Under the pieces are notes generated by a model. It was not told the origin of the DNA. It was given only the letters and a program-made list of their open reading frames with translations, and ran no database searches. A DNA stretch of 64,000 bases, from contig NC_015559.1 of assembly GCF_000214215.1 (NCBI RefSeq), positions 1,488,001-1,552,000 on the forward strand, in the 5' to 3' direction. The position numbers were made by a program, and so were the translations under genes. Origin of the DNA: Marinomonas posidonica IVIA-Po-181 (GTDB lineage: Bacteria; Pseudomonadota; Gammaproteobacteria; Pseudomonadales; Marinomonadaceae). Below, piece by piece: positions 16,704 to 24,788 of this stretch. Numbering within the stretch: position 1 is the first letter of the stretch; each line of letters opens with the position of its first letter.

Positions 16704-18440
16704 TTAAGTTTCAGGTTCGTCAATACAGGATATTGTCTTTTTGAATTGGCCATCTAGTACGCCGTTTATCGAAATGGTTTGCGGTCCTGTTGCGGTAAAT
16801 ACTCCCACTAAACTGATTTCGTTGTTATCCATGGAAAACAACGTGTCATGCCCGCTCATGGATAGACTGGTAATCTGTTTGGATTTATTGTTTCCGTCGG
16901 TAATCTTGATCTGATAGTTTGATGGCGTGGTGGTGTCGTTTAGGATGCATTGCAAGCTAAAATCACTTTCAGAAATTTGTGTGCTGATTGAAATGGGTAT
17001 GCTTTTAACCTTGTCGCTGCCATTAATGTTGTAGTTCACAAGAAAGGACGCTGAGCTAGGTTTTGAATCTGAAGTGAATGCACTCTTACCCTCAGCGGGT
17101 GTTAGTTGATAGCATGAGGCGCCTTTTGCTTGACTGAGTAATGACGCTTGTGTGGTTAAATTGCTGTTTTTTGCGATCAAAGAGACGTTTGTAATATCGA
17201 CATTATCAGGGTATTTGATGCATAAGCTGCTGCTGGTATCTGGTTGTTTTTGATCAATGAAATGAATTCCATTGTGACTTTTTAAAGAGGTCATTTTTAC
17301 GCTAGCGGTTGCATCGATAATACTTTTTTGTGCGTCGCTTAACCCTTGAATGATGTTTTCTAAGTTCTCTCTTTTGAAGCTGTTTGGATTTTTAAGCAGT
17401 TTTTCTATTTCTTCCGCAGAAGGGTACAAAGCTTTGCGTGCTAGCCATTGTGAGGCGTCGCCGCCTTTGACTATGTTCAATCTTAGCCAAGTTTTATCTT
17501 TGTAGAGTCCTTTTGATGCGCCATTATCATCAAATTCAGTGAGGCCGGCCTTGGTAACTTTTAAGTTCTTGTCTTTAAACTCTTCAAGGCTAGAGCCATC
17601 GGGAGTATCGATGAAGGCTCGGTTTAATGTGGTTGGGATTAACATGAAGAAATCTGGAATTAGTCCAGGTAGGTTAGACCCGCCTTTGCTGAAATAGTCG
17701 TAGCAGGTTGCGACACTACAACCTTCTTGTTTTACTATGACGACTTGGCCACTTTTTAATGGAAGCACATTAGAGTGATTGCTTGAGGCGTAATTTGCAT
17801 TACCCGCTACAAAGTCCACATCAAGATTCATGACCAAGTCATTTTCATTTGCTAGCAGTAGAGTATTAGCAATTTCTTTTGCGACCTTTATTTCTCCCAA
17901 AGTAATAGGGTTAGATAAAGAAAAACTTTCCGCTGCCGAGGTGATAAATTCTAACATGGCAGAGCTTTGATCACTTTCATCCAGGTCATACTCATACACT
18001 TTTATCTTCATAGTAAGTAGATCACTCTCCATCTTTTTTGGCCCATATAACGCTTTATTTAAAAACGGCGCTTTTATACCATCAGCCAAACTATCATAAG
18101 GCCCAAGAATTTTAGTGGTAGTATCGGCTTCTCTATTACCCGTAACTGCTTCAGTAAATTCCACAACAAAGATAACTTCATTTATTCCCCACCAATCGGA
18201 TAAATATTTAAGATAACTATCTGTTAAGTAAATGGCATAAACATCATCGCCATCAGTAGAGCCATCGTCTTCCGTTTTAAAAATAATGTTTTCATCATTG
18301 ATTAGATGACTACTATTCACGAGAGGAGATTCTAGGCTTCCCGTTTGATTAACGGAGCGCACGCTGATGGTGCCCATAGGGTTACTGGAGCAAGCAACGA
18401 GTAGAAAAGTGACGAGCAATAAAGTGATTTGTTTCATCAT
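16704..18440 (-). CDS. large orphan lipoprotein, 578 residues
   Basis: I do not recognise the family. The N-terminus is a lipoprotein signal (MMKQITLLLVTFLLVACSS) with lipobox LVAC, so the mature protein begins with a lipidated Cys at about residue 17; the next residues (SSN) lack the Asp that would keep it in the inner membrane, so the outer membrane is likely. The region at about residues 60-165 alternates beta-strand-like segments (DDVYAIYLTDSYL, EVIFVVEFTEAVTG, KIKVYEYDLDE) and could be a C2-like or adhesin-like sandwich. The C-terminal third is Ser/Thr/Asn-rich with repeated strand-like stretches and paired cysteines. A ribosome-binding site (AAGGA) precedes the double ATG. It is a single-gene unit. 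Confidence 0.75.
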   Translation of the reverse strand: MMKQITLLLVTFLLVACSSNPMGTISVRSVNQTGSLESPLVNSSHLINDENIIFKTEDDGSTDGDDVYAIYLTDSYLKYLSDWWGINEVIFVVEFTEAVTGNREADTTTKILGPYDSLADGIKAPFLNKALYGPKKMESDLLTMKIKVYEYDLDESDQSSAMLEFITSAAESFSLSNPITLGEIKVAKEIANTLLLANENDLVMNLDVDFVAGNANYASSNHSNVLPLKSGQVVIVKQEGCSVATCYDYFSKGGSNLPGLIPDFFMLIPTTLNRAFIDTPDGSSLEEFKDKNLKVTKAGLTEFDDNGASKGLYKDKTWLRLNIVKGGDASQWLARKALYPSAEEIEKLLKNPNSFKRENLENIIQGLSDAQKSIIDATASVKMTSLKSHNGIHFIDQKQPDTSSSLCIKYPDNVDITNVSLIAKNSNLTTQASLLSQAKGASCYQLTPAEGKSAFTSDSKPSSASFLVNYNINGSDKVKSIPISISTQISESDFSLQCILNDTTTPSNYQIKITDGNNKSKQITSLSMSGHDTLFSMDNNEISLVGVFTATGPQTISINGVLDGQFKKTISCIDEPET

Positions 18441-18588
18441 TAATTCCTTGTCTAGGTGTTTTACAAGATCATTTAACGTTAGCCTTAATTGGCCAAAAAA
18501 TAAACAATAAGTGAGGTTTAGTATAGAGGCTAGCGTTCTGGGTTTTGACTAAAGTGGTTTTCTAGCGGGTCAGTGTGGACGAGAATGG

Positions 18589-18615
18589 ATCCGACCCAAT
18601 AGCGCTGGGTCGGAT
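18589..18615. terminator. strong hairpin after the DUF1127 gene
   Basis: ATCCGACCCA and TGGGTCGGAT form a perfect ten-base stem with a seven-base loop, 20 bases beyond the DUF1127 stop on the minus strand. There is no clear T run, so it may stabilise the message end rather than terminate. Confidence 0.5.
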
Positions 18616-18635
18616 AGTGGCGTGATAAGGTAAGA

Positions 18636-18875
18636 TTATTTCCATAAAGGTTTATGAACTTCTTGATATACATCACTGGATGTTAAACCTACATCTTTCA
18701 GTTGAGCGTCATTTAATTGGTTTAATCTAGCTCGAGTTTTCCAGTTATGATGCATTTTAGAAAGAAGAGTACGCCAGTTTTTACTGTTTAGCATAGCTAA
18801 TGTTTTTTTCTGTTTTTCAGCAATTGCTGTGCAGACTGTGTCCAGTTCGGATGATTGGTTGTAATGCGCTTTCAT
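18636..18875 (-). CDS. DUF1127 small basic protein
   Basis: A 79-residue protein ending in a DUF1127 module: W.TRARLNQLNDAQLKDVGLTSSDVYQEVHKPLW, in which the R..L..L.D..L.DVGL pattern is diagnostic. Such proteins are small, Arg/Lys-rich and, in some bacteria, bind RNA or influence phosphate and carbon metabolism; no function is certain here. It diverges from a GcvA-type LysR gene across 116 bases, an arrangement suggesting that the LysR protein regulates it. A ribosome-binding site (AGGAGG) lies at about 18881-18886 on the minus strand. Confidence 0.8.
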   Translation of the reverse strand: MKAHYNQSSELDTVCTAIAEKQKKTLAMLNSKNWRTLLSKMHHNWKTRARLNQLNDAQLKDVGLTSSDVYQEVHKPLWK

Positions 18876-18991
18876 AATGACCTCCTAATGAGTTTTTGTC
18901 GTTTCGTGATGAAATAATGGTCAATTTTTGGTGTGGCGACAAACGAGAAAAAACCGGATATGATTAAGAAAAACTTAACTATGGTGTTGTC

Positions 18992-19948
18992 ATGTCTCGA
19001 TCAAGAAGTTTGCCACCGTTAAAATCCATGCAGGCGTTTCGCTATGCTGCTGAGACGTTGAGTTTCAAGGCGGCAGCAGATCAGTTATTTGTCACTCAGG
19101 CAGCGGTGAGTCAGCAAATTAAGACCCTTGAGCAACACCTTGGTGTTGCCTTGTTTGAGAGACGTACTCGACAAGTGACTTTGACATCGGAAGGCCAATA
19201 CCTTTATGAATACATAGAGAAGGCGTTTCGTTTGTTGGAAGAGGGCGTCAGGGGGATATCAGAAGATGCGAATCCAAATACCTTGGTGATCAGTGTGGTG
19301 CCGTCTTTTTCCAGCCGATGGTTGGTGCCGCGTTTAGGGGATTTTCAGCAACAGGCCGAAGATATTAATTTACGCTTAAGTCCTAGCATAGGTCTATCGG
19401 ATTTTTCAGATAGTGATTTGGATCTCTGTGTTCGTTTAGGTCAAGGGGAATATGAAGGACTGCAATCTGAGCTGTTATTTGAAGAGTTTTTAATTCCAGT
19501 TTGTCATTCTGACTTGTTTCATGAAGATGAACCCATTGAGCAACAACTCAGTCGCATTCCTATTATCACAGATACCGGGCCGGATATGGATCATGTCTGG
19601 CCTAAGTTACAAACCTTCTTGAAAATGTATGATATGCCGCTGAAGTCACATCTTCACGTTGCGGATTCCACATCCTTGGTGGAGGCGTTATTGTCTCGCC
19701 AAGGGTTGGCCATGATGCGGTTTAGTTTAGTTTATGAGCTGCTTCAGAAAGACCTGTTAATTTGCCCTTTGCCAGTCTATATGAAATCTAAATACGATTT
19801 TTATTTGGTGGCCCCCGCACCGCATTTCCAATATGACAAAGTTCAGAACTTTCGTCGTTGGATCAAAGGGGAGATTAAGGAGATTGACTCAGCTTGGCTA
19901 ACTTATCTTGGTGCGCATCAGAACTTCAAAGAGATTAAAATGGGCTAA
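18992..19948 (+). CDS. LysR-family regulator, GcvA-like
   Basis: A 318-residue regulator. The N-terminus SLPPLKSMQAFRYAAETLSFKAAADQL.VTQAAVSQQIKTLE is typical of the GcvA subgroup, followed by LGVALFERRTRQVTLT. The C-terminal effector domain starts near residue 95 (LVISVVPSFSSRWLVPRL) and contains the GcvA-like SDFSDSDLDLCVRLGQGEYEGL. It is divergent from the DUF1127 gene with a 116-base shared control region, so it probably regulates that gene and itself. The ligand is unknown; glycine is the ligand of GcvA itself but there are no gcv genes here. Confidence 0.88.
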   Translation: MSRSRSLPPLKSMQAFRYAAETLSFKAAADQLFVTQAAVSQQIKTLEQHLGVALFERRTRQVTLTSEGQYLYEYIEKAFRLLEEGVRGISEDANPNTLVISVVPSFSSRWLVPRLGDFQQQAEDINLRLSPSIGLSDFSDSDLDLCVRLGQGEYEGLQSELLFEEFLIPVCHSDLFHEDEPIEQQLSRIPIITDTGPDMDHVWPKLQTFLKMYDMPLKSHLHVADSTSLVEALLSRQGLAMMRFSLVYELLQKDLLICPLPVYMKSKYDFYLVAPAPHFQYDKVQNFRRWIKGEIKEIDSAWLTYLGAHQNFKEIKMG

Positions 19949-20116
19949 GCATTGGCAAGCTTGAATTTGAATGTAAACTTTTGTAGTCTCGTAAATAATT
20001 TTATTTTATATCGATTCAGTGCGCTTTAATTTTAATTATCTTGGTGCTTTACGAGCAAAAGCTAAGCCATTTTGTTACAGTTCACTGTTTTTTTATTAAG
20101 GTCGCATTTAAGTATC

Positions 20117-21454
20117 ATGCCACAACCCTCTTTGTTTGTTTCTTTACCTGCTTTTTCTGTTCATCCAGACAGCTTTTATATTCTTCATTCTGCAGTTGAA
20201 TATCGTGAGTATCTTTTAGACGCCATCCGAACAGCGAAATCGAGAATTTTCCTAGTGGCACTTTATTTGGAAAACGATGAAGCTGGTCGTGAGATTCTGA
20301 CGGCGGTGTATGAGGCTAAGCAGCGTAGTCCAGATCTAGACATTGTGATTTGTGTTGATTGGCATCGTGCGCAACGAGGTTTAATTGGTGCAGAGGCATG
20401 CGAGGGTAACGCAGCGATGTATCAAGAGTTTGCTCAGAAGTACAAAGAGCAAATTGCCATTTATGGGGTGCCGGTTCGTCATCGAGAAGTATTCGGTGTG
20501 CTGCATTTAAAAGGCTTCATCATCGACGATAGTGTGATTTACAGTGGCGCGAGTTTGAACAACGTGTATTTACATCGTCACAATAAATATCGTTTTGACC
20601 GCTATCACATTATTGCGAACCAAAAGCTGGCAGACAGCATGGTCAGTTTTATTGAGCAGATGATGATAGGGCAGATAGTGGTAAAAGATTTTACCAAAGG
20701 TGAGTGGCCAACGACGAAGAAGCTCAAGCCCTTAATTAAACAATACCGAATGTCTTTGTCGGAAGCGTCTTATCCATTAGAAAGTGAGTTGATTGATGAC
20801 CAACATGTTGGCATTACACCCTTAGTGGGAATCGGTAAAAAAGACAATCAATTGAATCAATGTATTGTCGAAATGATTGCTGAAGCAAAACATGAATTGT
20901 ATCTTTGCACCCCTTATTTCAATTTGCCTAAAGTGGTTTTGAGGGAGGTAAAGCGAGCCATTAAACGTGGCGTGAAAACGCATATTATTGTGGGAGATAA
21001 GGTCGCAAACGATTTCTATATTCCACCAGAGCAGACCTTTAAGGCCATTGGTGGCTTGCCATACTTGTACGAAATTATATTGCGTAAATTTGCGCGAGCG
21101 AATCGAAAATACCTCGAATCTGGTGATTTATCTATTTATTTATGGCGTCATGATGCCAATAGCTTTCACCTAAAAGGTCTTTGGGTAGACCGGAATAAAG
21201 CCTTGTTGACGGGGAATAATATTAATCCAAGGGCTTGGGCGTTAGATTTAGAAAATGGCTTATTGGTTCAAGACAATCACCAGCTTCTAGAAGAGAAGTT
21301 TTTGGCAGAATTCGGCAATATATTTGAACACACTAAAGCGGTTTCTAATTATCTTCAGCTTGATACTCGTCGTGATTACCCATTGGCCATTCAGAAGCTA
21401 TTGAAGCGAGTGTTTCGAGTAAAAGCGGATCGCTTGTTAAAACGCATTTTGTAA
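20117..21454 (+). CDS. pssA: CDP-diacylglycerol-serine O-phosphatidyltransferase (phosphatidylserine synthase)
   Basis: About 445 residues, close to E. coli PssA (451), with strong likeness along its whole length. As a phospholipase-D family enzyme it has two HKD-type motifs: HLKGFIIDDSVIYSGASLN and, near residue 360, HLKGLWVDRNKALLTGNNINPRAW. Other shared stretches are IFLVALYLENDE, VDWHRAQRG and LCTPYFNLP. It makes phosphatidylserine from CDP-diacylglycerol and serine at the inner membrane face; Psd, encoded at 47.2-48.0 kb, then yields phosphatidylethanolamine. The frame extends to a TTG at 20072, but ATG 20117 fits the family length better. A strong terminator follows. Confidence 0.92.
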   Translation: MPQPSLFVSLPAFSVHPDSFYILHSAVEYREYLLDAIRTAKSRIFLVALYLENDEAGREILTAVYEAKQRSPDLDIVICVDWHRAQRGLIGAEACEGNAAMYQEFAQKYKEQIAIYGVPVRHREVFGVLHLKGFIIDDSVIYSGASLNNVYLHRHNKYRFDRYHIIANQKLADSMVSFIEQMMIGQIVVKDFTKGEWPTTKKLKPLIKQYRMSLSEASYPLESELIDDQHVGITPLVGIGKKDNQLNQCIVEMIAEAKHELYLCTPYFNLPKVVLREVKRAIKRGVKTHIIVGDKVANDFYIPPEQTFKAIGGLPYLYEIILRKFARANRKYLESGDLSIYLWRHDANSFHLKGLWVDRNKALLTGNNINPRAWALDLENGLLVQDNHQLLEEKFLAEFGNIFEHTKAVSNYLQLDTRRDYPLAIQKLLKRVFRVKADRLLKRIL

Positions 21455-21481
21455 TTAACTTTTTGTCATTTCATAACACCT

Positions 21482-21512
21482 AAAAAAAGCGGGCATGATG
21501 CCCGCTTTTTTT
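21482..21512. terminator. bidirectional terminator between pssA and gbcA
   Basis: GCGGGC and GCCCGC with a short ATGAT loop, flanked by seven A on the left and seven T on the right, form a textbook terminator for either strand between the two convergent genes. Confidence 0.92.
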
Positions 21513-21548
21513 ATGGTTTACTTTCTATGAATTTTCTATGGGGGCGGT

Positions 21549-22823
21549 TTATGACCCCGCTAGATTTTTTTGCATAGTGTGGGCATACCAGTTAAGGAAA
21601 TTGATGACACCAAATTCATAGGTTTCTGAGTAAGGTCCAGGTTGGTAGCCAATGGAGTTGATTCCCATTTGGTTGCGTTCACCAAGTACCTTGTCTTGCT
21701 CATTGGTGGCATCCCAAACCTTTCTAAGGTTTTCTGGGTCATAATCCACACCTTCCACTGCATCTTTATGCACAAACCATTTGGTGGTGACTATGGTTTC
21801 TTGTGCAGAAATAGGCAGCACTCTGAACACAATGAAATGATCCGATTGCATATGATTCCATGAATTCGGTAGGTGAAGGATACGCATGGAGCCAAGTGAG
21901 CGGTTTTTGATACGCCCCAATAATTTGTCGGATGCGGTCGAGCCATCAATGGTCATAACCTGCGTGCCCTTTTTCAATGGCATGCGCACAATCCGGTTGC
22001 GTTGTACTTCACCAAAGCTCTTGTGCTCATGTGGGATGCCCTCTGCGTCCCATTGAGCAGATTGTTCTGCATAATGGTCAAGGAACTCTTGTGAGGCTCT
22101 TGGGTCCTCTGTGTCATCCCATTCTAATAGGGTGTTTAACAACTCTGGGTGACTGGCAGAACAGTGGTAGCATTCACGGTTGTTTTCGAGCACCAGTTTC
22201 CAATTGGCTTTTTCGTACATGGTGGATTCCACAGCAAGCTTGGTGTTTTCCACATCGTAAGGTTCCATATAGTCTTCTAATGTCGCAAGGTAATCATCAA
22301 ACCCGTCGTCCGGAGCAACCTTAGCTAAGCACACAAAAATGAAACCGCCAGCGGTTTTACAGTGAGCCGATTTCAAACCATGTTGTTTAAGCTCAAAATC
22401 TTTGCTCATCTCGGTGCCAGCGAACAGCAGATTACCTTTTAAATCATATGTCCATTGGTGATAAGGGCATACTAAATTTGCCACCTTGCCTCTGTGTTCC
22501 GAACAGATGACGGAGCCTCGGTGGCGACAGGTATTGTGAAACGCATTTACCTTGCCCTCAGCGTCTCGAACAATAAGTACCGGATTCTGGCCAATCTCAA
22601 CGGTAAAATAGTCGCCTTTCTTGGGAATCTCGCTGGTCATGCCAACAAACAGCCATTCCTTTTGAAAAATTTCTTCCATGTCGATGCGAAACATATGTGG
22701 ATCATTATAGAGCGGCGCTTCTAGCGAGTAGTGGCTCGGGCGTGACTTCAGGAGATCGCTCATAGCGGTTTTCGCATCGGCTAAACTGGCGTGACGAATA
22801 TTGAGTAAATCATGTTGATTCAT
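21549..22823 (-). CDS. gbcA: glycine betaine monooxygenase, Rieske oxygenase subunit
   Basis: About 424 residues from the ATG at 22823. The Rieske ligands are C99, H101 (CRH), C119 and H122 (CPYH). The mononuclear iron site has H220 and H225 in NNRECYHCSASHPELLN. The sequence closely follows Pseudomonas GbcA, including NTLLEWDD, GRIKN..LGSMRILHLP.SWNH, TKWFVHKDAVEGVDYD and YQPGPYSETYEFGV. It removes one methyl group from glycine betaine, giving dimethylglycine and formaldehyde, using electrons from GbcB. A TTG at 22844 is a poorer start than ATG 22823, which has AAGG nine bases away. It diverges from gbcB over 263 bases. Stachydrine demethylase is a related alternative, but the gbcB/gbdR context supports betaine. 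Confidence 0.9.
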   Translation of the reverse strand: MNQHDLLNIRHASLADAKTAMSDLLKSRPSHYSLEAPLYNDPHMFRIDMEEIFQKEWLFVGMTSEIPKKGDYFTVEIGQNPVLIVRDAEGKVNAFHNTCRHRGSVICSEHRGKVANLVCPYHQWTYDLKGNLLFAGTEMSKDFELKQHGLKSAHCKTAGGFIFVCLAKVAPDDGFDDYLATLEDYMEPYDVENTKLAVESTMYEKANWKLVLENNRECYHCSASHPELLNTLLEWDDTEDPRASQEFLDHYAEQSAQWDAEGIPHEHKSFGEVQRNRIVRMPLKKGTQVMTIDGSTASDKLLGRIKNRSLGSMRILHLPNSWNHMQSDHFIVFRVLPISAQETIVTTKWFVHKDAVEGVDYDPENLRKVWDATNEQDKVLGERNQMGINSIGYQPGPYSETYEFGVINFLNWYAHTMQKNLAGS

Positions 22824-23086
22824 CTTTCTGGACCTTACTGACAAAAAGATTGATGGGCTTTATATATGTATTTGGTAACGTCGCCATATTGTCTTAATTA
22901 GTGGATGTGAAAATGCCCATTCACGACATGCGTTGGCATTTAAATCGACGCTCAATAGTGGACGATTCATGCGCTTGGCTGCCATGAGCAAGTTATTGTC
23001 GTTCAGGGTTAAATTGACTTTGAGCATAGCCACCAAAATGGCTCGAAATGGTGATAACGACTTCTTTACTTTGAAGGACAGATGCG
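22824..23086. promoter_or_regulatory. divergent gbcA-gbcB control region
   Basis: This 263-base interval holds the promoters of both genes. The word CATGCG(C)TTGGC occurs twice in direct orientation, at 22927-22937 and 22968-22979, 41 bases apart; direct repeats of about this kind are what an AraC-type activator such as GbdR would use. This is a candidate only; no published site was compared. A 66-codon frame running through it is thought to be chance. Confidence 0.45.
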
Positions 23087-24208
23087 ATGACAGACATGAA
23101 CAATGCTCCAGCCGATTACTTTGCTCCCGTTAATACCCAAACTTGGGTAAATGGTCGCCACAATGTACGTTGCGTGAAAGTGATTCATGAAACGTGGGAC
23201 GTCAAAACCTTCTGTTTTATGGCGCAACAGCCGGTCATGTTCTTCTTCAAGCCGGGGCAGTTTGTCACCTTGGAGTTGGAAATCGACCACAAGCAAGTGA
23301 TGCGTTCTTATACCATTTCCAGTTCGCCATCTGTGCCTTATAGTTTTTCTATTACGATAAAAAGAGTGCCTGGTGGCGAAGTGTCCAATTGGCTGCATGA
23401 CAATATGAAAGTGGGTGTAGAACTCGCGGTGCATGGGCCTGTTGGGCAATTTAATTGCATCGACTTTCCGGCAGAAAAAGTGTTGCTCTTATCGGGGGGC
23501 GTTGGCATTACACCTCTGATGTCGATGGCTCGTTGGTGGTTTGATACCAACGCGGAAGTGGATATGACCTTTATTCACAGCGCACGTTCACCAAGAGATG
23601 TTATTTATTCTCGTGAGTTGGACCACATGGCTGCTCGGCTTGATAATTTTGGTCTTTATCTAATCGTAGAGCGCATGGAAAATGGTTTGCCATGGCAGGG
23701 ATACCGTGGTTATTTGGATTCCGCCAAATTGGACATGATTTCGCCAGACTTTCTGGAGCGTGAAATTTTTTGTTGTGGCCCCGAACCCTATATGCGCGCA
23801 GTGAGAAGCCTTCTTAAGGAAAGAGGGTTTGATATGTCTCACTATCATGAGGAATCGTTTGGTTCGACCCCTGTGGGAGTGGTTGAAGATGCCATTGAGC
23901 TGGCGGAAGTGGCTCAAGCAGAAGCGGATGCCGTTAATCAGGAAGATTTGCTCAGAGTGGATTTTGAAAGCAGTGGTAAGAGTATCCAGGTGACGGTGGG
24001 TGAAACCCTTCATAACGCGGCCGCTAAGTTGGATTTAATGATTCCAAAAGCCTGTGGTATGGGAATTTGTGGGACTTGTAAGGTGATGATAAAAGAGGGT
24101 GAGACCCAGATGGATCATAATGGCGGTATAACCGATGAAGATGTCGAAGCTGGTTATGTTTTATCTTGCTGTACCGTCCCGAAAACGGATGTGGTTATAG
24201 AGTATTAA
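23087..24208 (+). CDS. gbcB: glycine betaine monooxygenase, reductase subunit
   Basis: A 373-residue flavin/iron-sulfur reductase. The FAD domain has RSYTISSSPS (about residues 73-82); the NAD domain has LLSGGVGITPLMSM (about 134-147) and FCCGPEPYM; a C-terminal plant-type ferredoxin has C323, C328, C331 (CGMGICGTC) and a Cys of the CC pair at 361-362. It moves electrons from NADH to the Rieske cluster of GbcA. The order FAD, NAD, ferredoxin fits the GbcB type. Its stop codon TAA is part of the TTAA target duplication of the IS5-type MITE that follows directly. Confidence 0.9.
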   Translation: MTDMNNAPADYFAPVNTQTWVNGRHNVRCVKVIHETWDVKTFCFMAQQPVMFFFKPGQFVTLELEIDHKQVMRSYTISSSPSVPYSFSITIKRVPGGEVSNWLHDNMKVGVELAVHGPVGQFNCIDFPAEKVLLLSGGVGITPLMSMARWWFDTNAEVDMTFIHSARSPRDVIYSRELDHMAARLDNFGLYLIVERMENGLPWQGYRGYLDSAKLDMISPDFLEREIFCCGPEPYMRAVRSLLKERGFDMSHYHEESFGSTPVGVVEDAIELAEVAQAEADAVNQEDLLRVDFESSGKSIQVTVGETLHNAAAKLDLMIPKACGMGICGTCKVMIKEGETQMDHNGGITDEDVEAGYVLSCCTVPKTDVVIEY

Positions 24209-24470
24209 GGAAGGTGCGAATAAGTCTTCTGAAAGACCCGAAGGGCGTGGGCTAAGCTCTCTTTATTCTTTGTTAAGCTTGTTGCCAATAGACTGATATT
24301 GGGCGGCGAAACTTGCCTCGAATAAAAGAGAATTATTCTCACGCTGACCCCTACATGGATGTAGGGGATTAGAGCAACGCATAACCACAAGGATGTGGTG
24401 TAGTAGGGCAACGCAGGAGCGGTTGCCGAGGAGCACGTTGCCGTAGCCAGTGAACTTGTTCGTACCTTCC
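24209..24470. mobile_element. IS5-type MITE (non-autonomous, 262 bases)
   Basis: The left end GGAAGGTGCGAATAAGT (24209-24225) and the right end ACTTGTTCGTACCTTCC (24454-24470) are inverted repeats matching at 15 of 17 positions. TTAA stands directly outside both ends (24205-24208 and 24471-24474), as expected for the four-base YTAR target duplication of the IS5 group. The left repeat equals the known IS5 terminal sequence as I recall it. No transposase is encoded inside; instead there is an array of small hairpins. It is therefore a non-autonomous miniature element that an IS5-family transposase could move. The insertion sits exactly at the end of gbcB, leaving its stop codon intact. Confidence 0.85.
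24348..24427. repeat. array of three NGGA-loop hairpins inside the MITE
   Basis: Three hairpins follow one another: CCCCTACA-TGGA-TGTAGGGG (24348-24367, eight-base perfect stem), ACCACA-AGGA-TGTGGT (24384-24399, six-base stem) and GGCAACGC-AGGA-GCGGTTGCC (24407-24427, one bulge). All share a four-base NGGA loop and differ in stem sequence, implying conserved structure or loop. A weaker relative lies at 16644-16664. Confidence 0.7.
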
Positions 24471-24788
24471 TTAAATCCCAGTTGAAAGAAAATTTGGCGA
24501 TTTAATACACATTTTTATTAAATAAGCGTTCAATAAAAGAGCAAACTTGGTCTATATTAGTGCAATGTCGTGTGATGATGTGTTTCTTGGTGTTGGCAAA
24601 TAAAGCCATAAAATACCTTGAAACTCATTATAAGGCGGAAGTTTTGAAGGCTTCTTCGTAACTTCCTTAAACATGACAAAGTTTTAGCAATTGCTTTTGT
24701 GTTTCCTTAAAAAAATAAAAAGCGCAATCTCAAACATGGTCTGTATTTTGCTATGTAAGAGTGAAAGTGCATAGATGAGGGCATTAAT
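24471..24788. promoter_or_regulatory. upstream region of gbdR
   Basis: About 318 bases from the right MITE end to the gbdR start. No gene is seen. The AT-rich sequence should contain the gbdR promoter; no clear -35/-10 pair can be named with confidence. Confidence 0.35.

Noticed and set aside
22933..23133. 66-codon plus-strand frame in the gbcA-gbcB gap
   Set aside because: It overlaps the real gbcB start, has no good ribosome-binding site and no recognisable domain; the region is better explained as a shared promoter.
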